Assembly (NCBI RefSeq): GCF_900106535.1
Contig: NZ_FNOH01000007.1
Span: forward strand, 124,001 to 188,000
Reading direction: 5' to 3'
DNA: 64,000 nucleotides
DNA from: Myxococcus xanthus
Lineage (GTDB): Bacteria; Myxococcota; Myxococcia; Myxococcales; Myxococcaceae
Shown: piece after piece, positions 57,166 to 64,000 of the stretch
Layout of the letters: each line of letters starts with the position of its first letter
Position numbering within the stretch: position 1 is the first letter of the stretch
Notes under the pieces: model-generated
The model's database searches: none
Told to the model about the DNA's origin: nothing
What the model saw: the letters and a program-made list of their open reading frames with translations, nothing else
Program-made: the position numbers and the translations under genes

Positions 57166-57272
57166 GGCCCCCTCAACTCGCCACGCGCCCACGACATCAA
57201 CGACAGCCATCGACGCCTGCGACGGGGCGTGTGTTCAGACGCACCGCCGCGCATGAGGCTGGGGAGCAAGAC

Positions 57273-57707
57273 TCAGACCTTGCTGCCGGCGAAGCCACCA
57301 CCGAAGGGCGAAAAGCCCCGCTTGCGCAGCGCCTCGCGCTCGGCCTGGAGCGCGGCCAGCGCCTCGTCGCGGGTGGCGTAGTGATTGACGGCCGCGCCGT
57401 TGATGGCGCCGCTGGTGAGCACGAACATGCGCGTCATCTCGTCACCACCGAAGCGATACGAGCGGTGCGTGTAGCGCTCCAGCACCTCGCGCCGCTCCTT
57501 GCCGAAGACGCGGCCGGCGGTGAACTTCACCACCAGCCCGTCCAGGTTGATGAGGAGGTCCACCTTGGGCGGGTACTTGGAAAGGTGCTCCTCGACTTCC
57601 TTCCGCCAGCGAAGGACGTCCGCCTCACTCACCAACACGCAGTCGGTGAAGTAGGCGGTGACGACGTCGTTCAGCGCGTCGTACTCGAAGGACATGTTCC
57701 AGGCCAT
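57273..57707 (-). CDS. Unrecognised small soluble protein
   Basis: A 144-residue protein. The start at 57707 (MAWNMSFEYDALN) has AGGAGG upstream; 57695 is an alternative. Alternating strands and helices (VVTAYFTDCVLVSEADVLRWRKEVEEHL, VDLLINLDGLVVKF) resemble a STAS/SpoIIAA-like fold, with an unusual Gly-rich end (FSPFGGGFAGSKV). No family assigned. It lies 25 bases after the alpha/beta-hydrolase gene on the same strand and is likely co-transcribed with it. Confidence 0.65.
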   Translation of the reverse strand: MAWNMSFEYDALNDVVTAYFTDCVLVSEADVLRWRKEVEEHLSKYPPKVDLLINLDGLVVKFTAGRVFGKERREVLERYTHRSYRFGGDEMTRMFVLTSGAINGAAVNHYATRDEALAALQAEREALRKRGFSPFGGGFAGSKV

Positions 57708-57732
57708 CGTGCTGCCTCCTCGAAGCGGGCGC

Positions 57733-58518
57733 TCAGGCCGGCTGGGAGCCGGCGAGGAAGGCGGACACCAGCGCCGCCGTCTCCGCCGGGCGCTCCACCT
57801 GTGGGTAATGACCGGGGCCGGGAAGGTACGACAGGCGCGCGCCGCGAATCCTCGACACCACCGCCTCCCGCAGGAAGGCCGCCGGCAGGAAGGCGTCGTC
57901 CGTGGCCAACACCAGCGTGGGCGCCGTAATCGAGGCCAGCTTGTCGGCGAAGCCACCCGCCGTCCACGCGTCGAAGACGTGCTCGATGGCCGCCGGGCTG
58001 ACGCCCATCGAGTCCTTCACCAACGCCTCCAGGGCCTCCGGCGACAACTGCTTGCACGCGAGTCCGAGGATGGTCTGCTTCTTCTCGCGGCTGTCCGCCG
58101 ACGTGCGGAACAGCCCCGCCGCATCCGGAGGCAGCGGAAGACCCGCGGCGGGCACCGTGTTGAGGAGCACCAGCCCCTCCACGCGCGCCGGCACTTCCGC
58201 GGCCACCCACTTCACCAGCTGGCCGCCCATGCTGTGCCCCACCAGCGTGAAGCGCCGCGCGTCCACGGCGTCCGCCACGGCCAGCACGTCGTGCGCCAGC
58301 GACTCCAGACTGAAGCCTCCGTCCGGCCGGCCCGACTGACCCGAGCCCCGCATGTCCGGAATCACCAGCCGCAGCCCCGTCAGGTCCAGGCGCTCCACCA
58401 GCGCATCCCAGACCGCGCCTGATACCATCCAACCGTGGACCAGGATGACCGTGCGCGGACCCTCACCCACGACACGGTAGTGGAGCGAAGTCCCGTCTTT
58501 CGCTGAAGTCGTGGGCAT
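57733..58518 (-). CDS. Alpha/beta-hydrolase
   Basis: A 261-residue cytoplasmic hydrolase. VILVHGWMVSGAVWDALV is the oxyanion region, GHSMGGQLV the nucleophile elbow (Ser about 99), TLVLATDDAFLP the acid region and PGPGHYPQVERPAET the histidine. All catalytic residues are present. The start at 58518 is preceded by GGAGAGACGGA. The substrate is unknown; sequence character is that of ester or lactone hydrolases. Followed by the 57273 gene in the same transcript, and divergent from the methyltransferase gene. Confidence 0.87.
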   Translation of the reverse strand: MPTTSAKDGTSLHYRVVGEGPRTVILVHGWMVSGAVWDALVERLDLTGLRLVIPDMRGSGQSGRPDGGFSLESLAHDVLAVADAVDARRFTLVGHSMGGQLVKWVAAEVPARVEGLVLLNTVPAAGLPLPPDAAGLFRTSADSREKKQTILGLACKQLSPEALEALVKDSMGVSPAAIEHVFDAWTAGGFADKLASITAPTLVLATDDAFLPAAFLREAVVSRIRGARLSYLPGPGHYPQVERPAETAALVSAFLAGSQPA

Positions 58519-58647
58519 TCCGTCTCTCCGTTGCAACGAGATAAAACAGGATTGTAGAAATCTACAGAAGCGCTAGCAAGCCACGGTTTGGGCGTGTTGA
58601 CCAGCCCGACGCGGAGTGCGCGCGGCTCTGGCAGACTCCAGCACCAC

Positions 58648-59388
58648 ATGGTGGACGAACAGGCAGGCGCCACGGGCGCGGCGAAGCGCACGGTGTACTG
58701 CGAAGACGCACTCGTTTGGCTGGAGGCGCGACCGGTGTTGGAGGGCAGCTCGGCCATCGCGTCCCTGCCGGACTGGTCCGAGTTCCCGTCCCTGTCGCTG
58801 GCGGAGTGGAAGGCCTGGTTCATCCGCGCCGCGGCGCTCATCCTCGCGCGCGTGCCGCCCGAAGGCGTGGCCATCTTCTACCAGACGGACGTGAAGGACG
58901 AGGGCACCTGGGTGGACAAGGGCTACCTGGTGGCCCGCGCCGCGGAGGAGGTGGGCGTTGACCTGCTCTGGCACAAGGTGGTGTGCCGGCGGCCGCCCGG
59001 GACGGTGACGTTCGGCCGGCCCGCGTACTCCCACATGCTGTGCTTCTCGCGCGGCGTCCGCGTGGACATGGCGAAGTCCACGCCGGACGTCCTGCCCGAA
59101 GCGGGCGAGGTGACGTGGACGCGCGGCATGGGCGTGGAGGCGTGTCTCATCGCGTGCCGCTTCATCCTGGAGCACACCCGCACGCGCACGGTGGTGGACC
59201 CCTTCTGTGGCCACGGCACCGTGCTGGCCGTGGCCAACGCGCTGGGTCTGGACGCGGTGGGCGTGGAGCTCAGCCGCAAGCGGGCGCGCAAGGCCCGCAA
59301 CCTGCGCGCGGAGCTGATGGACGGCACGCTTGTCCTGTCAGGCGCCCATGGCACGGGCGCGCCTGTGGGCGACGACGACGCGCTGTAG
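58648..59388 (+). CDS. SAM-dependent methyltransferase resembling N6/N4 DNA methylases
   Basis: A 246-residue protein. The SAM motif lies near the C-terminus (VVDPFCGHGTVLAVANALGLDAVGVE), preceded by an N-terminal part with AWFIRAAALILARVP and DLLWHKVVCRRP. This is the permuted order of beta-class DNA methylases (DPFxGxGT with G.E at the end). However, the catalytic (D/N/S)PP(Y/W) motif is not found; the nearest segment is IASLPDWSEF, so an altered substrate such as RNA or a small molecule is possible. Start at 58648; earlier in-frame starts (58588) overlap the divergent promoter. Its stop is directly adjacent to the stop of the next gene. Confidence 0.75.
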   Translation: MVDEQAGATGAAKRTVYCEDALVWLEARPVLEGSSAIASLPDWSEFPSLSLAEWKAWFIRAAALILARVPPEGVAIFYQTDVKDEGTWVDKGYLVARAAEEVGVDLLWHKVVCRRPPGTVTFGRPAYSHMLCFSRGVRVDMAKSTPDVLPEAGEVTWTRGMGVEACLIACRFILEHTRTRTVVDPFCGHGTVLAVANALGLDAVGVELSRKRARKARNLRAELMDGTLVLSGAHGTGAPVGDDDAL

Positions 59389-60051
59389 TCACCCTTGCTG
59401 CGACCGCGCCGCGACGTCCTCGCCGGGCGCCGGAACGAAGGCCGCCTGGGCGCCCGACTCCCGCGCCACGGTGGCCTCCAGCTCACCGATGAAGGCCGCG
59501 AAGAGCCGCTCTTCCAGCGCCAGCGCGGCATCCAGCGTGGCGCCCACGGCGGTGAGGCGCTCGACACACGCATCCTCGATGGTGAGCCGGTGGCTCTGCT
59601 CCTCGGTGACGACGCGCCCCAGCTCCTCGCGCACGGCCGGCTGGCGGGACGCGGCCTTGTAGAGCGGGTACAGCACCATGGCGCGCCGTTCGATGGCCGT
59701 CGTCGTGAGCAGGTAGTGCAGATAGACGTCCGGCGCGCCCGTAAAGGACGTCGCCCAGGTGGCCAGCTCGTGGTCCAGCGCCTGGAAGTAGCGGCCCGCG
59801 GCCTCCGGGCAGAGGAACGTGGTGATTTCCGCGCCGGCGACCTCGGCGGACAGGCGCTTGAAGGCGAAGGCGTGGCGCGTCTCGTCGGCCAGGTGCCCCA
59901 GCACCTCCAGCGTCGGGTGCCGGTCCGCCACGGTGCGCGAAATCTTCCGCGCGCCGATGAACTCCATCAGGGACAGGGTGTGGAGCCAGCGCGCCTCCAT
60001 ATCGGGCGACTGGGCAAGCTGGCGGAGCACGGCCTGGATTCGGTCACGCAT
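59389..60051 (-). CDS. Ferritin-like diiron protein (MiaE/rubrerythrin-type fold)
   Basis: A 220-residue helical protein. Likely iron ligands occur in the helical pattern E...ExxH, twice: TLSLMEFIGARKI, LADETRHAFAFKRL, TAIERRAMVLYPLY and VTEEQSHRLTIED. This fits a ferritin-like four-helix bundle, such as MiaE or other diiron oxygenases. Length is normal for MiaE-type proteins, but specific function is unclear. The start at 60051 (MRDRIQAVLRQL) is preferred. Its stop codon touches the stop of the convergent methyltransferase gene, with no base between. Confidence 0.75.
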   Translation of the reverse strand: MRDRIQAVLRQLAQSPDMEARWLHTLSLMEFIGARKISRTVADRHPTLEVLGHLADETRHAFAFKRLSAEVAGAEITTFLCPEAAGRYFQALDHELATWATSFTGAPDVYLHYLLTTTAIERRAMVLYPLYKAASRQPAVREELGRVVTEEQSHRLTIEDACVERLTAVGATLDAALALEERLFAAFIGELEATVARESGAQAAFVPAPGEDVAARSQQG

Positions 60052-60139
60052 GAGGCCGTCCTCTAGCCCGGCGCCGGGCCCCATTGCGAGCCCGAAGACA
60101 GGCCCGACCCCAGGGAACGGTGTCGGCGGCCCCTTCTGG

Positions 60140-61027
60140 TCAGCTCGCGGCGACGGCTTCAACGGGCTTGCGCGACGTCGCGGAGCTGCCCACGGACGCC
60201 AGGATGATGCAGCCGATGGCCGCCCACTGCACCAGCGACAGCCGCTCATCCAGCAGCAGCAGCCCGGACACGGCGGCCAGCGCCGGCTCCAGGCTCATCA
60301 GGATGCCGAACGTGCGCGTGGGGAGCGCCTTGAGGGCATACATCTCCAACGAGTACGGCAGCGCGCTCGACAGCACGGCCACGCACAGGATGATGGGAAG
60401 CAGCGACACGTCCAGCAGCTTCATGCCGGCGTGCGCGACCCCGAAGGGCATGACGAGCAGCGCCGCGACGCACATCCCCAGCGACGCCGCCGTGCCGCCG
60501 TGGACGGTGCCTCCGGCCCGCTGACCGAAGAGGATGTACAGCGCCCAGCAGGTGGCGGCCACCAGTGCCCAGAAGACGCCCATCCAGTCCAGCGACCGCG
60601 ACGTCTCCGACAGCGGCAGAATCAGCAGGATGCCTGCCACGGCCAGCAGCGCCCACACGAAGTCGAGCGCCCGGCGCGTGGAGAAGATGGCCAGGGCGAG
60701 CGGCCCGGTGAACTCGATGGCGACGGCGATGCCCAGCGGGATGCGCTCCAGCGCCAGGTAGAAGGTCAGGTTCATCCCGCCCAGCGCCGCGCCGTAGATG
60801 GCCACGGCCCGCAAGTCCTTGCGGGTGAGCCGCTGCCGCCAGGGCCGGAACACCGCCGCCAGGATGAGCGCCGCGAAGAACACGCGAAGCGCCGTGGCCC
60901 CCGCCGCGCCCAAGACGGGGAAGACTTGCTTGGCCAGCGAAGCGCCCGTCTGGATGGAGGCCATCGCGACGAGCAACGTCAGGACCGCCACCGTGACCGG
61001 CCCCGGCTTCGTCAAGACTCGAGACAT
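60140..61027 (-). CDS. EamA-family exporter, RhtA-like
   Basis: A 295-residue membrane protein with ten hydrophobic segments in two EamA repeats. The start at 61027 gives MSRVLTKPGPVTVAVLTLLVAMASIQTGASLAKQ, close to the N-terminus of RhtA (threonine/homoserine exporter). Other marks are PLGIAVAIEFTGPLALA and SLEMYALKALPTRTFGILMSLEPALAA, the latter strongly RhtA-like (parts shown). The function is probably amino-acid or related metabolite export. Single-gene unit. Confidence 0.87.
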   Translation of the reverse strand: MSRVLTKPGPVTVAVLTLLVAMASIQTGASLAKQVFPVLGAAGATALRVFFAALILAAVFRPWRQRLTRKDLRAVAIYGAALGGMNLTFYLALERIPLGIAVAIEFTGPLALAIFSTRRALDFVWALLAVAGILLILPLSETSRSLDWMGVFWALVAATCWALYILFGQRAGGTVHGGTAASLGMCVAALLVMPFGVAHAGMKLLDVSLLPIILCVAVLSSALPYSLEMYALKALPTRTFGILMSLEPALAAVSGLLLLDERLSLVQWAAIGCIILASVGSSATSRKPVEAVAAS

Positions 61028-61200
61028 TCCGCGCACCTCTTCCACCGCGCCCTCTGTCCATCCCGTATCACCCGCCTGCCCTGAAGGGTGAAGAGAACAC
61101 GCTGGACAACACTCGCCTGGCCGGGAGTTTGACGGCGCGGGGGCGCCTTCGCTTTGCTCGGGGGTGAAACGACTGTGCCGGGCCCCGGGGGGGAGCCAGC

Positions 61201-61623
61201 ATGACGCCAAGAGTCCGAGAAATCCGGTTCCATCCACTTCGCACGCGACGAGAATGCCCACCGCGCTGGGATGCCCGCACGGGCGCGCTCGCGACGCCGC
61301 GGCCTCGAAACCGCGCGATCAAACCAGCGCACGACGGCTCGCACGGCGACACCGCCCGTGACGACGCGCTGACGGCCTACCTGGCGCGCTGCAATGAGTT
61401 GGGCGCCATGGAGGGCCCGTTGGGTGCGCGCACGCTCACCCCCACGCTGCGGCCCGTGCTGGAGGCCCTCCACCACGTGCTCGCGGGCGGCGAGGTGTCG
61501 GTGCAACTGCTCCAGCGCGGCAACGCGGACATCGTCAACGAACTGAACCTCCGGGCCGAACGCGCCACCGAGGAGTCGTCCAGCCTGGGTACGGCGGGTG
61601 ACATCCTGTCCGCCACCGTATGA
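61201..61623 (+). CDS. Small unrecognised protein, first gene of the 61-64 kb operon
   Basis: A 140-residue protein. The ATG at 61201 follows a very strong GGGGGGAG ribosome site; residues 1-50 are basic and poorly ordered. Residues 55-140 form a compact, mostly helical domain (LTAYLARCNELGAMEGPLG, VLEALHHVLAGGEVSVQLL, VNELNLRAERATEES). No family is recognised. Its stop overlaps the start of the histidine kinase gene by four bases (ATGA), so it is co-translated and likely works with it; a cognate regulator or adaptor is a guess. Confidence 0.55.
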   Translation: MTPRVREIRFHPLRTRRECPPRWDARTGALATPRPRNRAIKPAHDGSHGDTARDDALTAYLARCNELGAMEGPLGARTLTPTLRPVLEALHHVLAGGEVSVQLLQRGNADIVNELNLRAERATEESSSLGTAGDILSATV

Positions 61624-62978
61624 GTCCGCGCTCCGCCGGGCGACAGGCCCTCCTGTCCTCGTTCCGGCGGTGGACGCGCGCCCAGGATGCCGCGGAGGTG
61701 CTGGCCGCCTCGGGCCTGGGCGCGTGGCTCGCGCTCTGTGCCTTCGTGCCGAGCCTGCTGGCCATGACGGCCTGGGCCCCCGGCGCGCGGAGCTTCTTCG
61801 GCATCCACTTCGGCACCGCGCTGCTGTGCGCCGCGCCCATGTTGACCAGCGGCGTCCTGTTCTCGCTCGTCCACCGGCGGCGCCGCCGCATCGAGCCCTG
61901 GGGCTGGGGGTGGCTCATCTTCGGCGTGGCGACGATGCACTTCTTCGTGGCCGCGCTGATGGCCCTGTCGGCGCCGCCAGGGGCCGCCGTCATCGCCTCG
62001 CTGTTCCTCTTCACCACCGCCTTCCATGGCCGGCTGCACCGGGTGACGCCGCGCCAGCCCTTCCTCGCCCTGGGCACCGCGCTGGCCCTGGCGCTGGCCC
62101 TGCCCCTGCGCGGCAGCGACGAACACCTGGCCCTCTTCGGCGTCATCGGACCCGCGGCGCTCACCGCCCAGCTCTATCTGGGGACCTTCGCCGTGCAGCA
62201 TGACCGGGCCCGCGCGGACGCGGAGCGCCTGCGCGCCGCCGTGCACGCGCAACTGCTGGAGCAGCAGGAGCGCGACGTGGGCCGCCTGTCGCAGGCGCTG
62301 TCGGAAATCCTGGGCTACCACCACGACATCGACAACGCGCTCATGGCGGCGGGCAGCGCGGCGGACATGCTGGCCGTGGTGGGCGCGCACCGCCCGGGCC
62401 CCGGCCGCACCGAGTTCGACGACCTGCTCCGGCAGCTCAACGACAACCTGACGCAGATACGGGACATGATGATGGACGCCCGCAACAAGGGGCGGCGCCA
62501 TGCCGGCATGGAGCCGGAGCCCGTGGAGCTGGCGCCGGTGCTGGACTCGGTGCAGGCCAGCGTGGGCCTGCGCTTCCCGGACGTGGACATCCAGGTGGAG
62601 GTGGAGCAGCCCTCCCCGCCCCTGCGCGCCCTGATGCGCGGCGGCGCGCCCACGCTGCGCCGCGTGGTGGAGAACCTGGTGCTCAACGCCTGCGAGGGCA
62701 ACGGCGAGGAAGGCGCCGCGCGGGTCCACATCCATGCGCGCGTGGAGCCGCTCAGCGGGCGCCTGGAGGTCACGATTACAGATGATGGCCCCGGCTTCCC
62801 GCCCGGCCAGCTCAGCCGCCCCGCCGAGGCGCTGTACACCAGCAAGTCCCACGCGACGGGCCTGGGCCTCTACACCAGCGAGTGCCTCCTGCGCGCCAGC
62901 GGCGGCATGCTGCACCGGCGGAACGCGACAGGGGGCGGCGCCGTGCTCCGCATGGTCCTTCCCAGGGAGTACCGATGA
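61620..62978 (+). CDS. Membrane histidine kinase with HDxxN-type phosphoacceptor box
   Basis: A 452-residue protein. About six hydrophobic segments (residues 25-200, such as ALFGVIGPAALTAQLYLGTF) are followed by a cytoplasmic helical region and the box ILGYHHDIDNALMAAGSAAD, a variant of the HisKA H-box resembling HD-N-N types. A HATPase follows: VVENLVLNACEGNG, DDGPGFPPG, ATGLGLYTSECLLRASGG. It should autophosphorylate, but the missing consensus HE-x-(R/K) leaves some doubt. No response regulator is visible. It overlaps the previous gene and the next gene by four bases each. Confidence 0.8.
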   Translation: MSPRSAGRQALLSSFRRWTRAQDAAEVLAASGLGAWLALCAFVPSLLAMTAWAPGARSFFGIHFGTALLCAAPMLTSGVLFSLVHRRRRRIEPWGWGWLIFGVATMHFFVAALMALSAPPGAAVIASLFLFTTAFHGRLHRVTPRQPFLALGTALALALALPLRGSDEHLALFGVIGPAALTAQLYLGTFAVQHDRARADAERLRAAVHAQLLEQQERDVGRLSQALSEILGYHHDIDNALMAAGSAADMLAVVGAHRPGPGRTEFDDLLRQLNDNLTQIRDMMMDARNKGRRHAGMEPEPVELAPVLDSVQASVGLRFPDVDIQVEVEQPSPPLRALMRGGAPTLRRVVENLVLNACEGNGEEGAARVHIHARVEPLSGRLEVTITDDGPGFPPGQLSRPAEALYTSKSHATGLGLYTSECLLRASGGMLHRRNATGGGAVLRMVLPREYR

Positions 62979-63712
62979 GCGGCGGAGCCCTGTACCAGGA
63001 GTCGCTGCGCGCGCTTCGCCGGCTGGGCTTGCCGGAGGTGTCGGAGCGGGACGTGCTCGCGGCGCTGGAGGCGGCGCAGCCCGGCCCCCTGTCCCTCTTC
63101 TACGAGGCGGGCGCGGAGGCCGGTCTGCCGCGCGAGGCCCTGATGGCGCGCGGCGCCGGGCTCTTCCTCAGCTTCAGCGCGGGCAACCTCGCCGACGACC
63201 TCATCGACGGTGAGTGCACGTACCACGACCCACCCATCCGCGTGGGGCCGTGCGTGCAGTTCATCCTCCAGAACCTGGCCTTCGCCACGCTGTGCGGCGC
63301 GCCGGCGCAACTGCCGGGCACGGTGCTGGAAGAGGCGGTCCGCACCCTGGCGGTGGCCGCCGGCCCGCAGGCGCTGGAGGTGCGCGCCAGCGACTGGACG
63401 GCGCCGTTGTTCCGCCAGGTCGCGGAGGGCATCGCCGGCCAGCAGTGGGCCGCGTACCTGCGCGTGTTGTGGGCGGGCACGGTGCTGGAGCCCCGCGCGG
63501 CGGCGGCGGGCCGGGCACTGGGCGTGGCCGCGCACGTGGCGGAGGACATCCGCACGCGGGACGTGCGCTTCACCAGCATGCCCGGGGCGGACCGTCACGC
63601 GGTGGTGGCCTGGGCGCGCGCCGCCGCGCAGGCGCTGCGCCGACTGGACCTGCGCTGCCTGGACGCGGCGCTGCGCCGCATCGAACCGATGCTGCCAGAG
63701 GGGGAGTCATGA
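62975..63712 (+). CDS. Isoprenoid-synthase-like protein (polyprenyl synthetase fold), degenerate motifs
   Basis: A 245-residue, all-helical protein. NLADDLIDGE contains a DDxxD (Asp74, Asp75, Asp78) like the first Asp-rich motif of class I prenyl synthases, and HVAEDIRTRD (Glu190-Asp196) sits where the second motif DDxxD occurs. The spacing (about 115 residues) fits the fold. It is shorter than true polyprenyl diphosphate synthases (about 300) and the second motif is altered, so it could bind, rather than make, prenyl diphosphates. Co-translated with the kinase before and the methyltransferase after (ATGA overlaps). Confidence 0.6.
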   Translation: MSGGALYQESLRALRRLGLPEVSERDVLAALEAAQPGPLSLFYEAGAEAGLPREALMARGAGLFLSFSAGNLADDLIDGECTYHDPPIRVGPCVQFILQNLAFATLCGAPAQLPGTVLEEAVRTLAVAAGPQALEVRASDWTAPLFRQVAEGIAGQQWAAYLRVLWAGTVLEPRAAAAGRALGVAAHVAEDIRTRDVRFTSMPGADRHAVVAWARAAAQALRRLDLRCLDAALRRIEPMLPEGES

Positions 63713-64000
63713 ACGCCGAAGCCGTGCAACCCGAGTGGAGACGCGACGAGGTGAGCGCGTACTACGAGGCGAAGACGGAGCGGCTGCTCCAACGCTATGG
63801 GCCCGGCCCACGCGTGCACTATCACTCCGGGCTGGTGGACGTGGTGCCGCCGCCCGGCGCGTCCTCGGAGGTGCTGCGCGACACGGTCCATTCCGCGCAG
63901 GAAGCGCTGCTGATGGAGCTGGCGCGCGCCGTGGGCCGCTTCCCGGACGGCGGCGAGGTGGTGGACGTCGGCTGTGGCCTGGGCGGCGGCGCGCTCTACT
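63709..64000 (+). CDS. SAM-dependent methyltransferase, partial (cut by the window end)
   Basis: The first 97 residues of a class I methyltransferase. The N-terminus has YYEAKTERLLQRYGPGPRVHYHSGL, and motif I begins at the edge (VVDVGCGLGGGALY). The start overlaps the previous stop by four bases. This N-terminal pattern occurs in methyltransferases located beside terpenoid genes, so methylation of a prenyl diphosphate or terpenoid is possible but not shown. The rest of the protein lies beyond 64000. Confidence 0.8.
   Translation, partial: MNAEAVQPEWRRDEVSAYYEAKTERLLQRYGPGPRVHYHSGLVDVVPPPGASSEVLRDTVHSAQEALLMELARAVGRFPDGGEVVDVGCGLGGGALY

Overview
The window is about 69-70% GC (judged by eye), with codon use strongly biased to G/C in the third position, densely packed genes and few intergenic gaps. 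It has many sensor histidine kinases, bacterial enhancer-binding proteins, lipoproteins, an ELWxxDGT-repeat protein and an ECF41 sigma factor. This fits a myxobacterium (Myxococcota, most likely Myxococcus or a close relative). No rRNA, tRNA, CRISPR array or insertion sequence was recognised. Both edges cut a gene.

Region by region. 1-8.1 kb holds mixed housekeeping and accessory genes: a partial unknown gene, an Lgt-like prolipoprotein diacylglyceryl transferase, a UbiE-type methyltransferase, an ECF41 sigma factor co-transcribed with a phytoene-desaturase-like flavoprotein, a lipoprotein hydrolase, an EamA transporter, a one-domain rhodanese and a GreA/GreB-like factor. 8.1-15.5 kb holds three large histidine kinases, one of them hybrid, with no separate response regulator beside them. 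15.6-19.6 kb holds a VWA-domain protein, a membrane/coiled-coil protein, a small basic protein and a fatty-acid hydroxylase-type enzyme. 19.7-23.4 kb is a BlaI repressor, an M56 (BlaR1-like) peptidase carrying 29-residue C-terminal repeats, and a secreted protein built from the same repeat. A strong promoter with two palindromic operators precedes it. 23.5-31.8 kb holds lipoproteins (including one with a complete JAMM zinc-protease motif), a DUF885 hydrolase, an ELWxxDGT lipoprotein and an AsmA-family protein.

31.9-37.0 kb is a sulfide-oxidation island: sulfide:quinone oxidoreductase, a sigma-54 activator, ETHE1-type persulfide dioxygenase, rhodanese and a TauE/SafE exporter. Both transcription units have good -24/-12 (sigma-54) promoters preceded by the same set of three TGAAAC-type half-sites at helical spacing, so the whole pathway looks like one regulon. 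37-46.5 kb holds another kinase, a second copy of a small lipoprotein family, formate-THF ligase, a chemoreceptor, an NtrC-type regulator, a hemerythrin and a DUF4258/MqsA-type toxin-antitoxin pair. 46.7-55.5 kb is a complete Kdp potassium-pump operon. It has an outer-membrane barrel gene, a 26-codon membrane ORF, kdpF, kdpA, kdpB, kdpC, a truncated KdpD (KdpD + USP domains only) and a separate membrane histidine kinase. 55.8-61.0 kb holds a cytochrome b/molybdopterin enzyme pair, a second alpha/beta hydrolase, a DNA-methylase-like protein, a ferritin-like protein and an RhtA-like exporter. 61.2-64 kb is a four-gene, translationally coupled operon: small protein, unusual histidine kinase, isoprenoid-synthase-like protein and SAM methyltransferase (cut by the window end). 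Its function is not known to me.
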